Shown here one piece after another: positions 44,983 through 55,951 of a stretch of DNA of 64,000 bases; position 1 is the first letter of the stretch, and the number at the start of each line of letters is the position of its first letter. Source of the DNA: Bdellovibrionales bacterium. Lineage in GTDB: Bacteria > Bdellovibrionota > Bdellovibrionia > Bdellovibrionales > JAGQZY01. The stretch lies in the NCBI GenBank assembly GCA_019750295.1, contig JAIEOS010000023.1, positions 1 to 64,000 on the forward strand. Reading direction: 5' to 3'. The notes under the pieces were generated by a model, which saw only the letters and a list, made by a program, of their open reading frames with translations, searched no databases and was not told where the DNA came from. The position numbers were made by a program, and so were the translations under genes.

Positions 44983-46460
44983 TTCATTCGTCGCGGGAGG
45001 CGCCAGCCTTTCACGTAAAGATTCAAGCTCGGTGAACCTAACGAACCTGTAAATTTATAATAAAGTGAAGTGCTGAGAGTATTAAAAATCGGCAGTTGAA
45101 TCTGTTGCTCTTGTCTTGCAAGTCCACCGAGAATTCCTCCAATCCCGTCCATGGACTGAAAGATTGAAGTGCCAGCGGCATTTGTTGAAAGCTCTAGTGA
45201 GTAAGAGACCGCCGAAGGATTTATCGCGCGGTAGGAGAGGATGGCAAGTTTGCTTGCGGAAGGCATCTTATTAGTTAAATCGATGGCGGTCACAGTGGTT
45301 GAGCTTCCCCCCGTCAGTGCAGAAAGTCCCTGTGAAATTTGGTACTGACATTCTCCCTGACCTAAATCAACGAAAGGAACGATATCTGCGCTCCCAGTGC
45401 CGATGGAGTTCGAAATAAACCATAAAACATCCGACTTCAATGAGTACCCCGAGGGGAGTTGGGGAGAAGCTCCCGAAATCGTCAGCAGAAGTGAAGGATT
45501 TTCTCCTTGATTGTCTGTAATCAGATAGACGTCATAGCCTGTAGCTCCGGACTCTGAGCCCGTGTCCAGTCCACCGGCGCCCGAGATCGTGAGATCGGCG
45601 TCGAGAGCGGAAGTGATCAGTGAGGCCATCACGTGGGTCCCATCCGAGACTAAGACACTGGCGCGTCCATCCACGCCCGATGGGGTGAAGCGAATGCGAC
45701 TGGAGTTGAGGTAGGAAAAGTGGAGGCCGTATTGAATGAGTGCGTTGGACCAAGCGGCCTGGGAATTCGCATTCGTTGTTAAGATCTGAGCTGGAGCGCC
45801 GGCACTTACTTTTTCCGGAGTGACCGAGTAATTTTCGAGTTTGCTAGTTGAGATAGAACTATTAGAAATCTGCACCGACGAAATGGAATCATTGGCAATG
45901 TGAAGACTCGTGATGGCACTTGCGGCGATGTGTGAAGAGACGATGGCACCCGCGGTGATTTTACTCCCTATGACGGCACCATCAATAATCTTATCAGAGG
46001 TGATGGCATCATTTGCGATTTTCCCGCTGGTCACCGAGTCCGACGAAAGAGCAAGGTGACCTACGCAATCCGTACACACGATCGCTCCATCCACGCTGAG
46101 ATTTCCGTGAGTAGTGATGGAGTTGTTGACCTCCAATGTGTCTTGCGCAACCACGGCACCTTGAGCAGATAGGCTCCCTGTGATCGCGATTTGGCCGCTG
46201 AAAGTGGTATCTCCCAGACACGTACTGCCGATGCAGGATGTGCCCGAGACGGAAGCGGTGGTTTGCAGAGTGCCGTCTGGGAAATGTAACCCTTGAGCGG
46301 AAACAGTCAACGGACCCGTCATCGTGTCTCCGGTTCTCTTTATGTAGTCGACCATATTGGGAGCGTTGGTCGATTCATTGTTCTCCGTCTCTTTGTCTTT
46401 ATCGCAGGCGCACAATAACATCGCGGCGATGATGAGTTGGAGTAAACAATTACGATTCAT
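44979..46460 (-). CDS. Fibre-like lipoprotein with eight decapeptide repeats, candidate prey- or surface-adhesion protein
   Basis: Lipobox LCAC (Cys19) anchors the N-terminus. Residues 38-69 (YIKRTGDTMTGPLTV and LHFPDGTLQTT) match phage tail-fibre needle and hinge motifs. A strand-rich shaft with SLSAQGAVVAQ follows, with Cys pairs at 76/81 and 129/132. Residues 141-220 are eight exact-length ten-residue repeats of pattern [DGS][SA][VI]T-x-x-[KH][IL]-x-x. Then GAPAQILTTNANSQAAW, a motif of tail fibres, and a globular C-terminus from about 235. Bdellovibrio makes tail-fibre-like mosaic adhesive trimer (MAT) proteins that recognise prey; this resembles them in layout. Target and trimer state are inference. 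Confidence 0.8.
   Translation of the reverse strand: MNRNCLLQLIIAAMLLCACDKDKETENNESTNAPNMVDYIKRTGDTMTGPLTVSAQGLHFPDGTLQTTASVSGTSCIGSTCLGDTTFSGQIAITGSLSAQGAVVAQDTLEVNNSITTHGNLSVDGAIVCTDCVGHLALSSDSVTSGKIANDAITSDKIIDGAVIGSKITAGAIVSSHIAASAITSLHIANDSISSVQISNSSISTSKLENYSVTPEKVSAGAPAQILTTNANSQAAWSNALIQYGLHFSYLNSSRIRFTPSGVDGRASVLVSDGTHVMASLITSALDADLTISGAGGLDTGSESGATGYDVYLITDNQGENPSLLLTISGASPQLPSGYSLKSDVLWFISNSIGTGSADIVPFVDLGQGECQYQISQGLSALTGGSSTTVTAIDLTNKMPSASKLAILSYRAINPSAVSYSLELSTNAAGTSIFQSMDGIGGILGGLARQEQQIQLPIFNTLSTSLYYKFTGSLGSPSLNLYVKGWRLPRRMN
45801..46040 (-). repeat. Eight decapeptide-encoding repeats in the fibre-like gene
   Basis: The bases encode residues 141-220 in eight units of 30 bases. 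The repeats are conserved as protein (Ile/Val and Lys/His in register) more than as DNA. Confidence 0.8.
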
Positions 46461-46629
46461 GCGACCTCACTCAAGATCCTTTCGGAAACTTTTGCGAGGA
46501 GTTGAGTGAGAATTTGAAAAGCCCAAAAAATTTATTTTTATTTGGCTGAATCTTTAGAGATCTGAAGAATTGGAGACAGGTGAATCGGGAACTTTAAAAA
46601 ATCTTAATGTTCCCGTGAGTTATTAAAAC

Positions 46630-47574
46630 TTAAAAACCAAGGCGTTTATTCGCCAGCTCCTGCGCTTTCGCTTGGGCCTTATCGGCACGAACGAGAAGTT
46701 CGGGGTGAGTTCCCGAGGTGAATCCACCTTTGGGACTCATCTCGTGAAGTTTTCGAATGGCCGAAGACATCGCGCCCGCATTGTACTCCAGAGAGTCAAG
46801 AAGCTCGACCGATTTAAGATCTGCCTGAAACTCATTGCGCTGCGAGAGTTCGGACCACGCTTTACCACCCCCGTACTGAACGCTAAAATCAGCGCGAATA
46901 ATCTCTTGCGCTTCCTGAAGCGATAGATCTGGAGTGTTCGCCGCCCATTCGTTGTACACGCAAGCCGTTTGCAACGAGTGATTGAGAAGGACGTGGGCGA
47001 CCTCGTGACCTAAGATGGCGCGAATTTCGCTTTCGGTAAAGGCGGTTTGCTCACTCCAAAATTTATTAGAGATCAACACACTGCCGTCAGCGCCGGCATG
47101 AGCATTGTAAAAGTTAGCGTTGTAAGCGCGAATGTTCCATTGAGGTAAGGGGAAAAGTGCAACGGGAAGGGAGGAGTCAAGCTTTGCTTGCACCCACTGT
47201 GCGTTTCCCACTTCGATCAGTTCTTCAAAAATTTTAGAAACGGTATCATTTACGGGAACCAACGGGTGGTCCGCAAGAATGGAGTTCATGTCTTTTTGAT
47301 CTTTGATCCCCATTTCGGTCCAACGGCTTAAGCTCGATTCGCAGCCCAGCTGACTTGTCGCCAAAGCCAGGAGTTGCTTCATGCATGTTTCGTATTCGCT
47401 CGGCTTATCGCGGAGGTAGGTGCAAATCTTTCGACCTTCTTGAATCATCTCGGGAAGACGAGTTTTGTTTTGGCGCACGCTCTCGATGCGCACATTTTCG
47501 ACGTCCGCTTCCAAAGAGGCGGAGGCGCAAGCCCCACTCAAAACAACAGCACTGAAAACTAAAAATTTTAACAT
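46630..47574 (-). CDS. M48-family lipoprotein metallopeptidase
   Basis: A lipobox (VLSGACAS, Cys16) anchors this envelope protease. HEVAHVLLNH is the zinc site (HExxH) near residue 190; the third ligand is Glu in NEFQAD near residue 249, and the chain ends with the family's C-terminal helices (GTHPELLVRADKA). It resembles BepA/YfgC-type quality-control peptidases in its periplasmic Zn domain. TGGGGAATC precedes the start. Single gene. Confidence 0.92.
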   Translation of the reverse strand: MLKFLVFSAVVLSGACASASLEADVENVRIESVRQNKTRLPEMIQEGRKICTYLRDKPSEYETCMKQLLALATSQLGCESSLSRWTEMGIKDQKDMNSILADHPLVPVNDTVSKIFEELIEVGNAQWVQAKLDSSLPVALFPLPQWNIRAYNANFYNAHAGADGSVLISNKFWSEQTAFTESEIRAILGHEVAHVLLNHSLQTACVYNEWAANTPDLSLQEAQEIIRADFSVQYGGGKAWSELSQRNEFQADLKSVELLDSLEYNAGAMSSAIRKLHEMSPKGGFTSGTHPELLVRADKAQAKAQELANKRLGF

Positions 47575-47733
47575 GATTCCCCAATCTGTTAATGAATCCC
47601 AAAAACACGAGACAGAAGCCGTTCTACGATAACTCCGCGATAAACACGAATTTTTATTTTTGAATTGTAAATAGTAAAGGAAATACGATAATTTAGACGG
47701 TTTATTATAATATCCTCTTATGGGAGGTATAAA

Positions 47734-47752
47734 GGTAACAGTTCCCTTTTTG
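47734..47752 (+). repeat. Left inverted repeat of the RAYT element
   Basis: Nineteen bases, the exact reverse complement of the right repeat. GGTAAC at its start pairs with GTTACC 18 bases downstream. Confidence 0.85.
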
Positions 47753-47851
47753 TTGCGTTACCGAGGAGTTGTTAAGGAAAATCGGACATTTTGTAGCGGC
47801 GAGAAATGAGTCGATACGACAACCTCTACGCAAAATTGCATCAAGGAGGAT

Positions 47852-48526
47852 ATGCCAAGAAAATCTCTTTATAAAACCGACCAATTTCCTTATCACGTTT
47901 ACAACCGATCAAATAATAAAGAGTTTTTTTATGTCGATCGAGATCATTTGTGGGAAATATTTATTGAATGTTTTTACCAACTTAAAATTCAGTTTTTTTG
48001 CGACATACACTTTTTCGTTCTTATGTCTAATCACTACCATCTTGTGATAAGCACTCCCAGATGTAATCTCGGTGAGGCTATGAAGTATCTACATCGCGAA
48101 GTGGCTAGGAGAGCAAATCGATCATCAGGTCGTATCAATCATTTTTTTGGTGGTCGCTACAAGTGGTCTGTGATTCAAAATGAAATTTATTATTGGAACT
48201 GTGTAAAGTATGTTTTGCAAAATCCAGTAAAAGCTGAGCTTTGTAAATCGGTTTTCGATTACAATTATTCTTCTTTGAATGTTCCGGCATTGCTTTTTCA
48301 ATGGCAACCCAGTGATCTCTTTAATTTTGAATCTACACCGTTGATGTTAGATCGCGATTGGCTCGATGAGCCCTTGGATTCAGAGAAAGAGGAAGTGATT
48401 CGAAAAGGATTGCGTCGCCGCATTTTTCAAATCCCGAGAAGTATGAGTGGTCGGGCGCTTACACTTGACGATTCGCAATGCAAAAAGGGAACTGTTACCT
48501 GGGATGGTGCGCGAGAGGAGACTTGA
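47852..48526 (+). CDS. REP-associated tyrosine transposase (RAYT, Y1 family)
   Basis: This HUH-type single-strand endonuclease has the HUH pair in MSNHYHLVIS (His61 and His63). The tyrosine-bearing helix is IYYWNCVKYVLQNPVKA near residues 112-128, and an N-terminal PYHVYNRSN segment and a YLHREVARRANR helix match the family. AAGGAGG precedes the ATG. RAYTs mobilise or domesticate REP palindromes. Its last residues are encoded in the right repeat and then run 22 bases into the tRNA-Leu gene on the other strand, so the C-terminus was probably set by insertion. An intact frame suggests recent activity. Confidence 0.92.
   Translation: MPRKSLYKTDQFPYHVYNRSNNKEFFYVDRDHLWEIFIECFYQLKIQFFCDIHFFVLMSNHYHLVISTPRCNLGEAMKYLHREVARRANRSSGRINHFFGGRYKWSVIQNEIYYWNCVKYVLQNPVKAELCKSVFDYNYSSLNVPALLFQWQPSDLFNFESTPLMLDRDWLDEPLDSEKEEVIRKGLRRRIFQIPRSMSGRALTLDDSQCKKGTVTWDGAREET
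48481..48499 (-). repeat. Right inverted repeat of the RAYT element
   Basis: Exact reverse complement of the left repeat; it lies inside the 3' part of the transposase gene and beside tRNA-Leu. Confidence 0.85.
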
Positions 48527-48589
48527 ACTCCTATGGCTGTTAACCGCTGGCACCTCAAGCCAGTGTGTCTACCATTCCACCACTCGCGC
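48505..48589 (-). tRNA. tRNA-Leu (anticodon GAG)
   Basis: Eighty-five bases with encoded CCA. The seven-base acceptor stem is GCGCGAG/CTCGCGC. The anticodon stem CTGGC/GCCAG encloses TTGAGGT, giving anticodon GAG (CUC/CUU codons). There is a long variable arm typical of Leu tRNAs (CGGTTAACAGCCAT region) and a T-arm loop TTCAAGT. Overlapped on the other strand by the end of the transposase gene. Confidence 0.95.
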
Positions 48590-48636
48590 ATCGAAAAGTT
48601 GAAAGCCTTTCGGCTTAAATCACTTGAGGTTCGGGC

Positions 48637-48665
48637 AGTTAACTCATTCCTCAAAGAAAAGTCAA
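48637..48665 (-). promoter_or_regulatory. Promoter of tRNA-Leu
   Basis: TTGACT and TTAACT are separated by exactly 17 bases, and the expected start is about 40 bases before the mature tRNA. The tRNA-Gly promoter shows the same -35 and spacing. Confidence 0.6.
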
Positions 48666-48812
48666 TACGACCTATAAAATCAATTTGCGCCTAAAAACTA
48701 ACCACCTTATCGGGCCCTGGAGTCTTTACAAATGAATCTCATGGATGAGGTTCAGGGGAAAGCCAGGATAGGCTCAAGTGTGTTGGTGGGGGGATAAGGG
48801 CTAGAGATTTGG

Positions 48813-48822
48813 CCCCGTCCCC
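48813..48822. repeat. Short GTCCCC-core intergenic element, copy B
   Basis: CCCCGTCCCC between T-rich flanks in the queA leader region; related to copies A and C. Confidence 0.35.
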
Positions 48823-48878
48823 AGTTTTTTTGCAGGTTTTCTCAGCACTACTTCTAGACATCGGCGCCAGTTAAAGTT

Positions 48879-51052
<2,174 letters not shown>

Positions 51053-51103
51053 ACAGCGACTTCTTGAGAGGCGTCTTGTACATAAATCTCTTTGGAGGTT
51101 TGT

Positions 51104-51457
51104 ATGCGATATGTTCTTACTGTTTTATCAGTAGTGGTGACTTCACTTTCTGTTTGGGCCCAGGCGGGAGCGGCGACCGCGGAGAAGCCGAGCTTTTTAC
51201 TTCAGATGTTTCCGTTCATTGCCTTATTTTTTATTTTCTACCTTTTCATCATTCGTCCTCAAGCCAAGCGCCAAAAGTTACAGCAGGAGTTTTTGACAAC
51301 TCTCAAGCGTGGCGATGAAGTTTTGACATCAGGTGGAATCTTAGGGACTATTGAGGGTCTGACTGACAAATTCGTGACCCTTGAAGTGGCCAGTGGAGTA
51401 CGCATTCGCGTTTTACGCTCGCAGGTTTCGGGGACGGTAAAAGAGGTGGAAAAATGA
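51104..51457 (+). CDS. yajC: Preprotein translocase accessory protein
   Basis: YajC associates with SecDF-SecYEG. An N-terminal helix (residues about 3-22) and a second helix (FIALFFIFYLFIIRPQAK) precede a soluble C-terminus with the family's LKRGDEVLTSGGILGTIEGL. GGAGG lies before the ATG chosen; a TTG start four codons upstream would contain the Shine-Dalgarno itself. It overlaps secD by four bases. Confidence 0.95.
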   Translation: MRYVLTVLSVVVTSLSVWAQAGAATAEKPSFLLQMFPFIALFFIFYLFIIRPQAKRQKLQQEFLTTLKRGDEVLTSGGILGTIEGLTDKFVTLEVASGVRIRVLRSQVSGTVKEVEK

Positions 51458-53148
51458 TAGAGACTTTAAGAGGCCGACTGATTGTCTGCCTACTCGTGAC
51501 GTTGTTCGGAATCGTGTGGGTGATGCCCAATGTGTTCGACACTTCCAAAATTTGGTGGCCGACAAAGGAAAAGCTCGTCTACGGATTAGATCTGCAAGGG
51601 GGCCTACATTTAGCTCTTGGTGTGGATATTCCAGCGGCGCTGAAAGAGCAGAGCCGTCGTGTCGGGAATTCTCTTAAAGATGGTCTTAAGCAAGACCATA
51701 GTATCGACGCCGCAGTAGAAACTGTAAATAGCGAAGTCGTTCACCTCAAAATTTTATTTTCGGGTGACCAGAAGAAGGTGGAAGACTATCTCGATCGCTA
51801 TCATCGCAATGAATTGCAAGTGATTAAAGCGGCTGCGGATTCAATCGAAGTTCAATACTACGATGCCTACTTGATCCAGTTTAAGAAAAACCTCATCGAA
51901 AAAGCGCGGCAAGTGATCGCTAACCGTATTGATGAGTTTGGTGTAGCCGAGCCGAACATTGCTGTGCAAGGTGATGACCGAATTTTGGTTCAGCTTCCGG
52001 GTCTTAAGGATACAGAGAGTGCGAAGAATCTCATCAATCGCACAGCTAAACTTGAGTTTATGATCGTCAGTGAAGATGCGAAGTTAGAGGACGTGCAAAC
52101 ATGGATTGATCAAGCGGAGAAAGAGGGGAACTTTGCCCTCGGTAAAGACGATCTTCGTTATTCTGCTTACCTTGAAAAGATCAACGAAGCGATCAAGGAT
52201 AAACTTCCTAAGAATACGGTGGTCCGTTTTATCAAAGCTCCGAATGCTAAAAATCTCGAGGCGGGCAAACTGCCTTATGTCCTTCGCACGGACGCCATGG
52301 TGGGTGGGGATACTCTCAGTGATGCCTACACCACATTTAGTCAGGAAACAAATAGCCCCGAAGTGGCTTTCCGCTTTGCCGATAAAGGTGCGCGTGAATT
52401 TGGTGCGCTCACTACAGAATACGTCAGGAAGTTGATGGCCATCGTTCTGGATGGAGTGGTGCAGTCGGCACCTGTGATTAACTCGCCGATCGTCAACGGT
52501 TCTGGCGTGATTCAGTTAGGTCAAACTCGGGATTATCAAGAGACTTTAAACGAGGCCAATCTATTAAGTATGGTTCTTAAGTCGGGAGCTCTTCCGGTAT
52601 CGCTTCAGCAGTTGGAAGAGCGAGCGGTGGGTCCATCTTTGGGAAAAGACTCCATCGATAAGGGTAAAATGGCGACCCTCATTGGCTCGGGTCTGGTGAT
52701 CCTTTTTATGTTTGTTTATTACGGAATGTTTGGTTTGGTGGCAAATATCGCAATTGTTCTCAATATCATTTTACTTTTTGCGATTCTTTCTTCTCTGCGC
52801 GCAACGCTGACCCTCCCTGGAATCGCGGGGATCGCGTTAACCGTAGGTATGGCCGTCGATGCGAACATCATCATCTTCGAAAAGATTCGTGATGAAATGA
52901 ATAAGGGTGCAAGTTTGTTAGCGTCGATTCGCGAAGGTTTTGATCGCGCGTTCTGGACGATTTTTGATGCCAACGTCACCACGGCGGGAACTTGCGTCGT
53001 GCTGATGTATTACGGAACGGGACCGATTCGCGGTTTTGCGGTTTCGTTATTGATCGGTCTTACGGTATCGATGTTCACTTCGATTTTCTTAAGTCGAGCG
53101 CTTCTCGATCTGTTCACGGTTAAATTTAAATGGAATGTCAAACTGTAG
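51454..53148 (+). CDS. secD: Protein translocase subunit SecD
   Basis: SecD and SecF use the proton gradient to assist export. One N-terminal helix, then the large periplasmic P1 domain (LVYGLDLQGGLHLALGVD, ANRIDEFGVAEPNIAVQG), then five C-terminal helices (about 405-560) with GIALTVGMAVDANIIIFEKIRDE and GTGPIRGFAVSLLIG. 564 residues is in range. Nine bases separate it from secF. Confidence 0.98.
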   Translation: MIETLRGRLIVCLLVTLFGIVWVMPNVFDTSKIWWPTKEKLVYGLDLQGGLHLALGVDIPAALKEQSRRVGNSLKDGLKQDHSIDAAVETVNSEVVHLKILFSGDQKKVEDYLDRYHRNELQVIKAAADSIEVQYYDAYLIQFKKNLIEKARQVIANRIDEFGVAEPNIAVQGDDRILVQLPGLKDTESAKNLINRTAKLEFMIVSEDAKLEDVQTWIDQAEKEGNFALGKDDLRYSAYLEKINEAIKDKLPKNTVVRFIKAPNAKNLEAGKLPYVLRTDAMVGGDTLSDAYTTFSQETNSPEVAFRFADKGAREFGALTTEYVRKLMAIVLDGVVQSAPVINSPIVNGSGVIQLGQTRDYQETLNEANLLSMVLKSGALPVSLQQLEERAVGPSLGKDSIDKGKMATLIGSGLVILFMFVYYGMFGLVANIAIVLNIILLFAILSSLRATLTLPGIAGIALTVGMAVDANIIIFEKIRDEMNKGASLLASIREGFDRAFWTIFDANVTTAGTCVVLMYYGTGPIRGFAVSLLIGLTVSMFTSIFLSRALLDLFTVKFKWNVKL

Positions 53149-53157
53149 GAGCTAAAG

Positions 53158-54084
53158 ATGTCTATTAAGAATCATGTTTTTAAAATTGATTTTATGGGTT
53201 TGGCTCCGATCATGGGATTTATCTCTGGAGCTCTTGTCATAGCCTCGATTGCACTCATCGCCATTAAAGGTTTTAAGTACGGAATCGATTTTGCCGGGGG
53301 AACGGAAATGCAATTGCAGTTTCCGCAAGCTCCCGATATCGCAAAAATTCGTTCGTCGTTAGAGGGCGTAGGTCTTCCTGGAGCTACTGTGCAATCTTTC
53401 GGCGAAAAGAACGAGGTTTTGATTCGCATGCAGCAGCCTCAAGGCAAAGATGCCGTGGAGACCAACCGTTTGAACCAGGAAATGGTGACGAAGACCACGC
53501 AAGTTCTGCAAAAAGAGGCAGGACTTCCAGAGGATGGCGTTCGCCGCGTGGATTCTGTGGGCCCTCAGGTGGGTTCTGAACTCAAAACGCAGGCGATGTT
53601 AGCCACGTTGTACAGTCTTTTGATGATTCTCGTGTATGTCGGACTGCGGTTTGATTTTAGATACGCTCCAGGAGCCGTATTCTGTCTTTTCCATGATGCT
53701 ATCATTACACTAGGGATTTACGTTGTCCTTGGGCGCGAAGTGAATGTGCAGGTTCTTGCTGGGGTTCTCACCCTGATCGGTTACTCTTTGAACGATACTC
53801 TGGTGAACTTTGACTTTATTCGGAACAACGAGCCGATCTATAAGGATAAAGGCTTTAATTTCGTGATCAACAAATCGGTCAACGAAGCCCTTGTCCGTAC
53901 GATTTTAACGTCGCTAACGACCTTCATTTCTGCGACCTGCCTTTACATCTTTGGAACGGGCGCGATCGAAGAGTTGGCCTTTACACTAATGGTAGGTGTA
54001 GTGATCGGAAGTTACTCGACGATCTACATTGCCTCTCCAATGATTTTGATGACGGACAAGTTTTTAAAAAAGGTCACTGGCTAA
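53158..54084 (+). CDS. secF: Protein translocase subunit SecF
   Basis: SecF is the partner of SecD. Signature segments are GFKYGIDFAGGTEMQL, VGPQVGSELKTQA, LTLIGYSLNDTLVNFDFIRNN, and GVVIGSYSTIYIASP. Six helices are visible. 308 residues is normal. It ends the five-gene operon and is followed by a terminator. Confidence 0.98.
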   Translation: MSIKNHVFKIDFMGLAPIMGFISGALVIASIALIAIKGFKYGIDFAGGTEMQLQFPQAPDIAKIRSSLEGVGLPGATVQSFGEKNEVLIRMQQPQGKDAVETNRLNQEMVTKTTQVLQKEAGLPEDGVRRVDSVGPQVGSELKTQAMLATLYSLLMILVYVGLRFDFRYAPGAVFCLFHDAIITLGIYVVLGREVNVQVLAGVLTLIGYSLNDTLVNFDFIRNNEPIYKDKGFNFVINKSVNEALVRTILTSLTTFISATCLYIFGTGAIEELAFTLMVGVVIGSYSTIYIASPMILMTDKFLKKVTG

Positions 54085-54098
54085 GCTCACTAAAAACT

Positions 54099-54142
54099 CC
54101 ACTGCGGATTTCGTAGTGGGGTGTCAACTCCGATTTTTTTTT
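54099..54142 (+). terminator. Terminator after secF
   Basis: GGGGT-GTCA-ACTCC (one G-T pair) is followed by GA and nine T. An overlapping larger stem, CCACTGCG with CGTAGTGG, is just upstream and may act as an alternative. Confidence 0.6.
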
Positions 54143-54173
54143 CGATAATTCATTGGATAACAAAGGGGGGATT

Positions 54174-55883
54174 TTGATCACGGAATGGCGTCAGCGCGAA
54201 GTCCTCTCGACGACCGATCTCCCTTATACTGGGGCTCTTAAGGACTTCTTCTTAGCCCGCGGTTTCTCCTCCTCCGAAGCGATTGATCAATTTCTCAATT
54301 TTCAACTGAAAGACTTGCGAGATCCTCTCTCCATCATCGACATGCAGAAGGCCGTGGATCGCCTCGTGGATGCTTTTAAAAAACAAGAAACCATTTGTAT
54401 CTACGCTGACTTTGACATGGATGGGACTCCGGGGCTCGCACTTGTCCTTGATGGATTATCCCAGTTAGGATTTAAAAATTTAATCCCCATTCAACCGGAT
54501 CGCCATAAGGATGGCTATGGATTTCATACGCACATTGTAGAGAAGATCATTCAAGAGCATCGCGCCAGTTTGTTTGTGACAGTGGATTTAGGGATCACCG
54601 ACGTCCTCACAGTTGAGGCGGCGAACGCGAAGGGTGTCGATGTGATCATCACGGATCATCACCAAGAGGCCGAACAGTTGCCTCGCGCCATCGCGGTGGT
54701 GAACCCTAATCGCAAGGATTGCACGTCGGGGCTCGGGCACCTCTGTGGAACCGGCGTGGGATTTTACTTGATCATGGCGCTCCGGCGCGAACTTAAAAAT
54801 CAAGGGCTCCTCGAGAAGGATTTTGATGTCAAAACTCTTTTAGATTGTTTTGCCATCGCGACTCTCGCCGACATGGTCCCGGTGATTTATGAAAATCGCA
54901 TTTTAGTGAAGCACGGTCTCCAGGTTTTGCAAAACACCAAGCGCTTTGGGCTAAAGGTTCTCTTGGAAGCGCTTCAGCTTTCGGAGAAAAAGCTCTCGAG
55001 CAGTGATGTGACGATCCGTTTTGTGCCCAAGCTCAATGCCTTGACTCGTCTTGAGTCGGAGATCAAGCCCATCGACGTCTTTCTTGTGAATGATCCGAGC
55101 AAAGCATTAGCGATGGTCGAGCGTGTTTTAGCGACGAACCAGCAACGAGTCAAAATCATGGCGGCCTGTGAAAAGGCTCTACAAAATAATTTAGAAAAAG
55201 ATGAGGCCGACCGTTTTGTTTGGTCGTGGTCAAAAGAGTTTCACAAAGGGGTCATCGGATTGCTCGCCACCCAGATCGTGAAACGAAAACAGAAGCCGGC
55301 TTTTATTGGAACACTCACAGCCGCCGGTAAAATCGTGGGGAGCGCAAGAACTCCTGAGGAGAATCCGATCAGCGTTCTCGAGCCGCTCAAGTTTGCGAGC
55401 GCGACCCTCACAAAATTTGGTGGTCATCCTGCGGCCGCGGGCTTTGAGTTACTTCCCGAAAACGCCGAGGCGTTCCGGAACAAGCTCGAAGAGTTTTTCT
55501 CTTCAGTAGATCTCACCAATGAAAACCGAGTGTTGACCTACGACTTCTCGAGCACCTACGGAGAAATCCGTCAGTTTATGAGTTGGTGGGATAAGCTTGA
55601 GCCCTTCGGCCAGCATTTTTCGCCGCCGTTGATTCATTTAAAAGATGTCGAAGTCACGCAACTGCGTGAACTGAAAGGCGGTCATTTACGACTCACTCTG
55701 CGGTCCGAAAAATCAGAGTCGTTCGAGGCCATGTGGTTTGGTGCCAGTACCGAAGACCGCGTGCGAATTTTCGGAGACGAAGCCACCGCTAAAAAAATCA
55801 CTCTTTTGGTGGAGCCCCAGTGGAATGAATACATGGGAACCCGCCGCGTTCAGTTGTTAATTAAAGACCTCAAAAGTCTTTAA
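54174..55883 (+). CDS. RecJ-like DHH-family single-strand exonuclease
   Basis: This DHH/DHHA1 phosphoesterase resembles RecJ. Motif I is ADFDMDGTPG, motif II VTVDLGITD (Leu where RecJ usually has Asn), motif III the DHH in ITDHHQ, motif IV ATLADMVPV. The DHHA1 GGHPAAAGFEL and a C-terminal OB-like part (about 450-565) follow. The start is set by GGGGGG just before a TTG; a TTG seven codons earlier is the alternative. It follows a terminator and has queC 21 bases after it. A second, more canonical RecJ may exist elsewhere. Confidence 0.88.
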   Translation: MITEWRQREVLSTTDLPYTGALKDFFLARGFSSSEAIDQFLNFQLKDLRDPLSIIDMQKAVDRLVDAFKKQETICIYADFDMDGTPGLALVLDGLSQLGFKNLIPIQPDRHKDGYGFHTHIVEKIIQEHRASLFVTVDLGITDVLTVEAANAKGVDVIITDHHQEAEQLPRAIAVVNPNRKDCTSGLGHLCGTGVGFYLIMALRRELKNQGLLEKDFDVKTLLDCFAIATLADMVPVIYENRILVKHGLQVLQNTKRFGLKVLLEALQLSEKKLSSSDVTIRFVPKLNALTRLESEIKPIDVFLVNDPSKALAMVERVLATNQQRVKIMAACEKALQNNLEKDEADRFVWSWSKEFHKGVIGLLATQIVKRKQKPAFIGTLTAAGKIVGSARTPEENPISVLEPLKFASATLTKFGGHPAAAGFELLPENAEAFRNKLEEFFSSVDLTNENRVLTYDFSSTYGEIRQFMSWWDKLEPFGQHFSPPLIHLKDVEVTQLRELKGGHLRLTLRSEKSESFEAMWFGASTEDRVRIFGDEATAKKITLLVEPQWNEYMGTRRVQLLIKDLKSL

Positions 55884-55951
55884 AAGAGATTATATTTCAT
55901 CCTATGGAAAACCGTTGGAGAAATCCCCAAACATCGGTTAAGACACGAGGC

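Larger units (their letters stand above)
47734..48499 (+). mobile_element. RAYT mobile element with 19-bp perfect terminal inverted repeats
   Basis: The left end ggtaacagttccctttttg (47734-47752) and right end caaaaagggaactgttacc (48481-48499) are exact reverse complements; after the perfect part a further TTGCG matches with a two-base offset. The left end can also fold with GTTACC at 47757-47762 into a hairpin. The inside is more AT-rich than its neighbours. The right end stops five bases before the tRNA-Leu 3' end. Confidence 0.85.

Noticed and set aside
45801-46040. CRISPR array
   Set aside because: Repeats are 30-base coding units without spacers and with degenerate DNA; they encode the fibre repeats.
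44979-46460. Prophage remnant
   Set aside because: Fibre-like motifs are in a lone lipoprotein gene; no phage structural, lysis or integrase genes lie nearby.
47734-48589. Integrative island at tRNA-Leu
   Set aside because: Only a single-gene RAYT element is present, with no integrase, no att-like direct repeat of the tRNA end and no cargo.
55884-55951. preQ1 riboswitch ahead of queC
   Set aside because: The gap is only 68 bases with no pseudoknot-forming pattern or A-rich tail typical of preQ1 aptamers.
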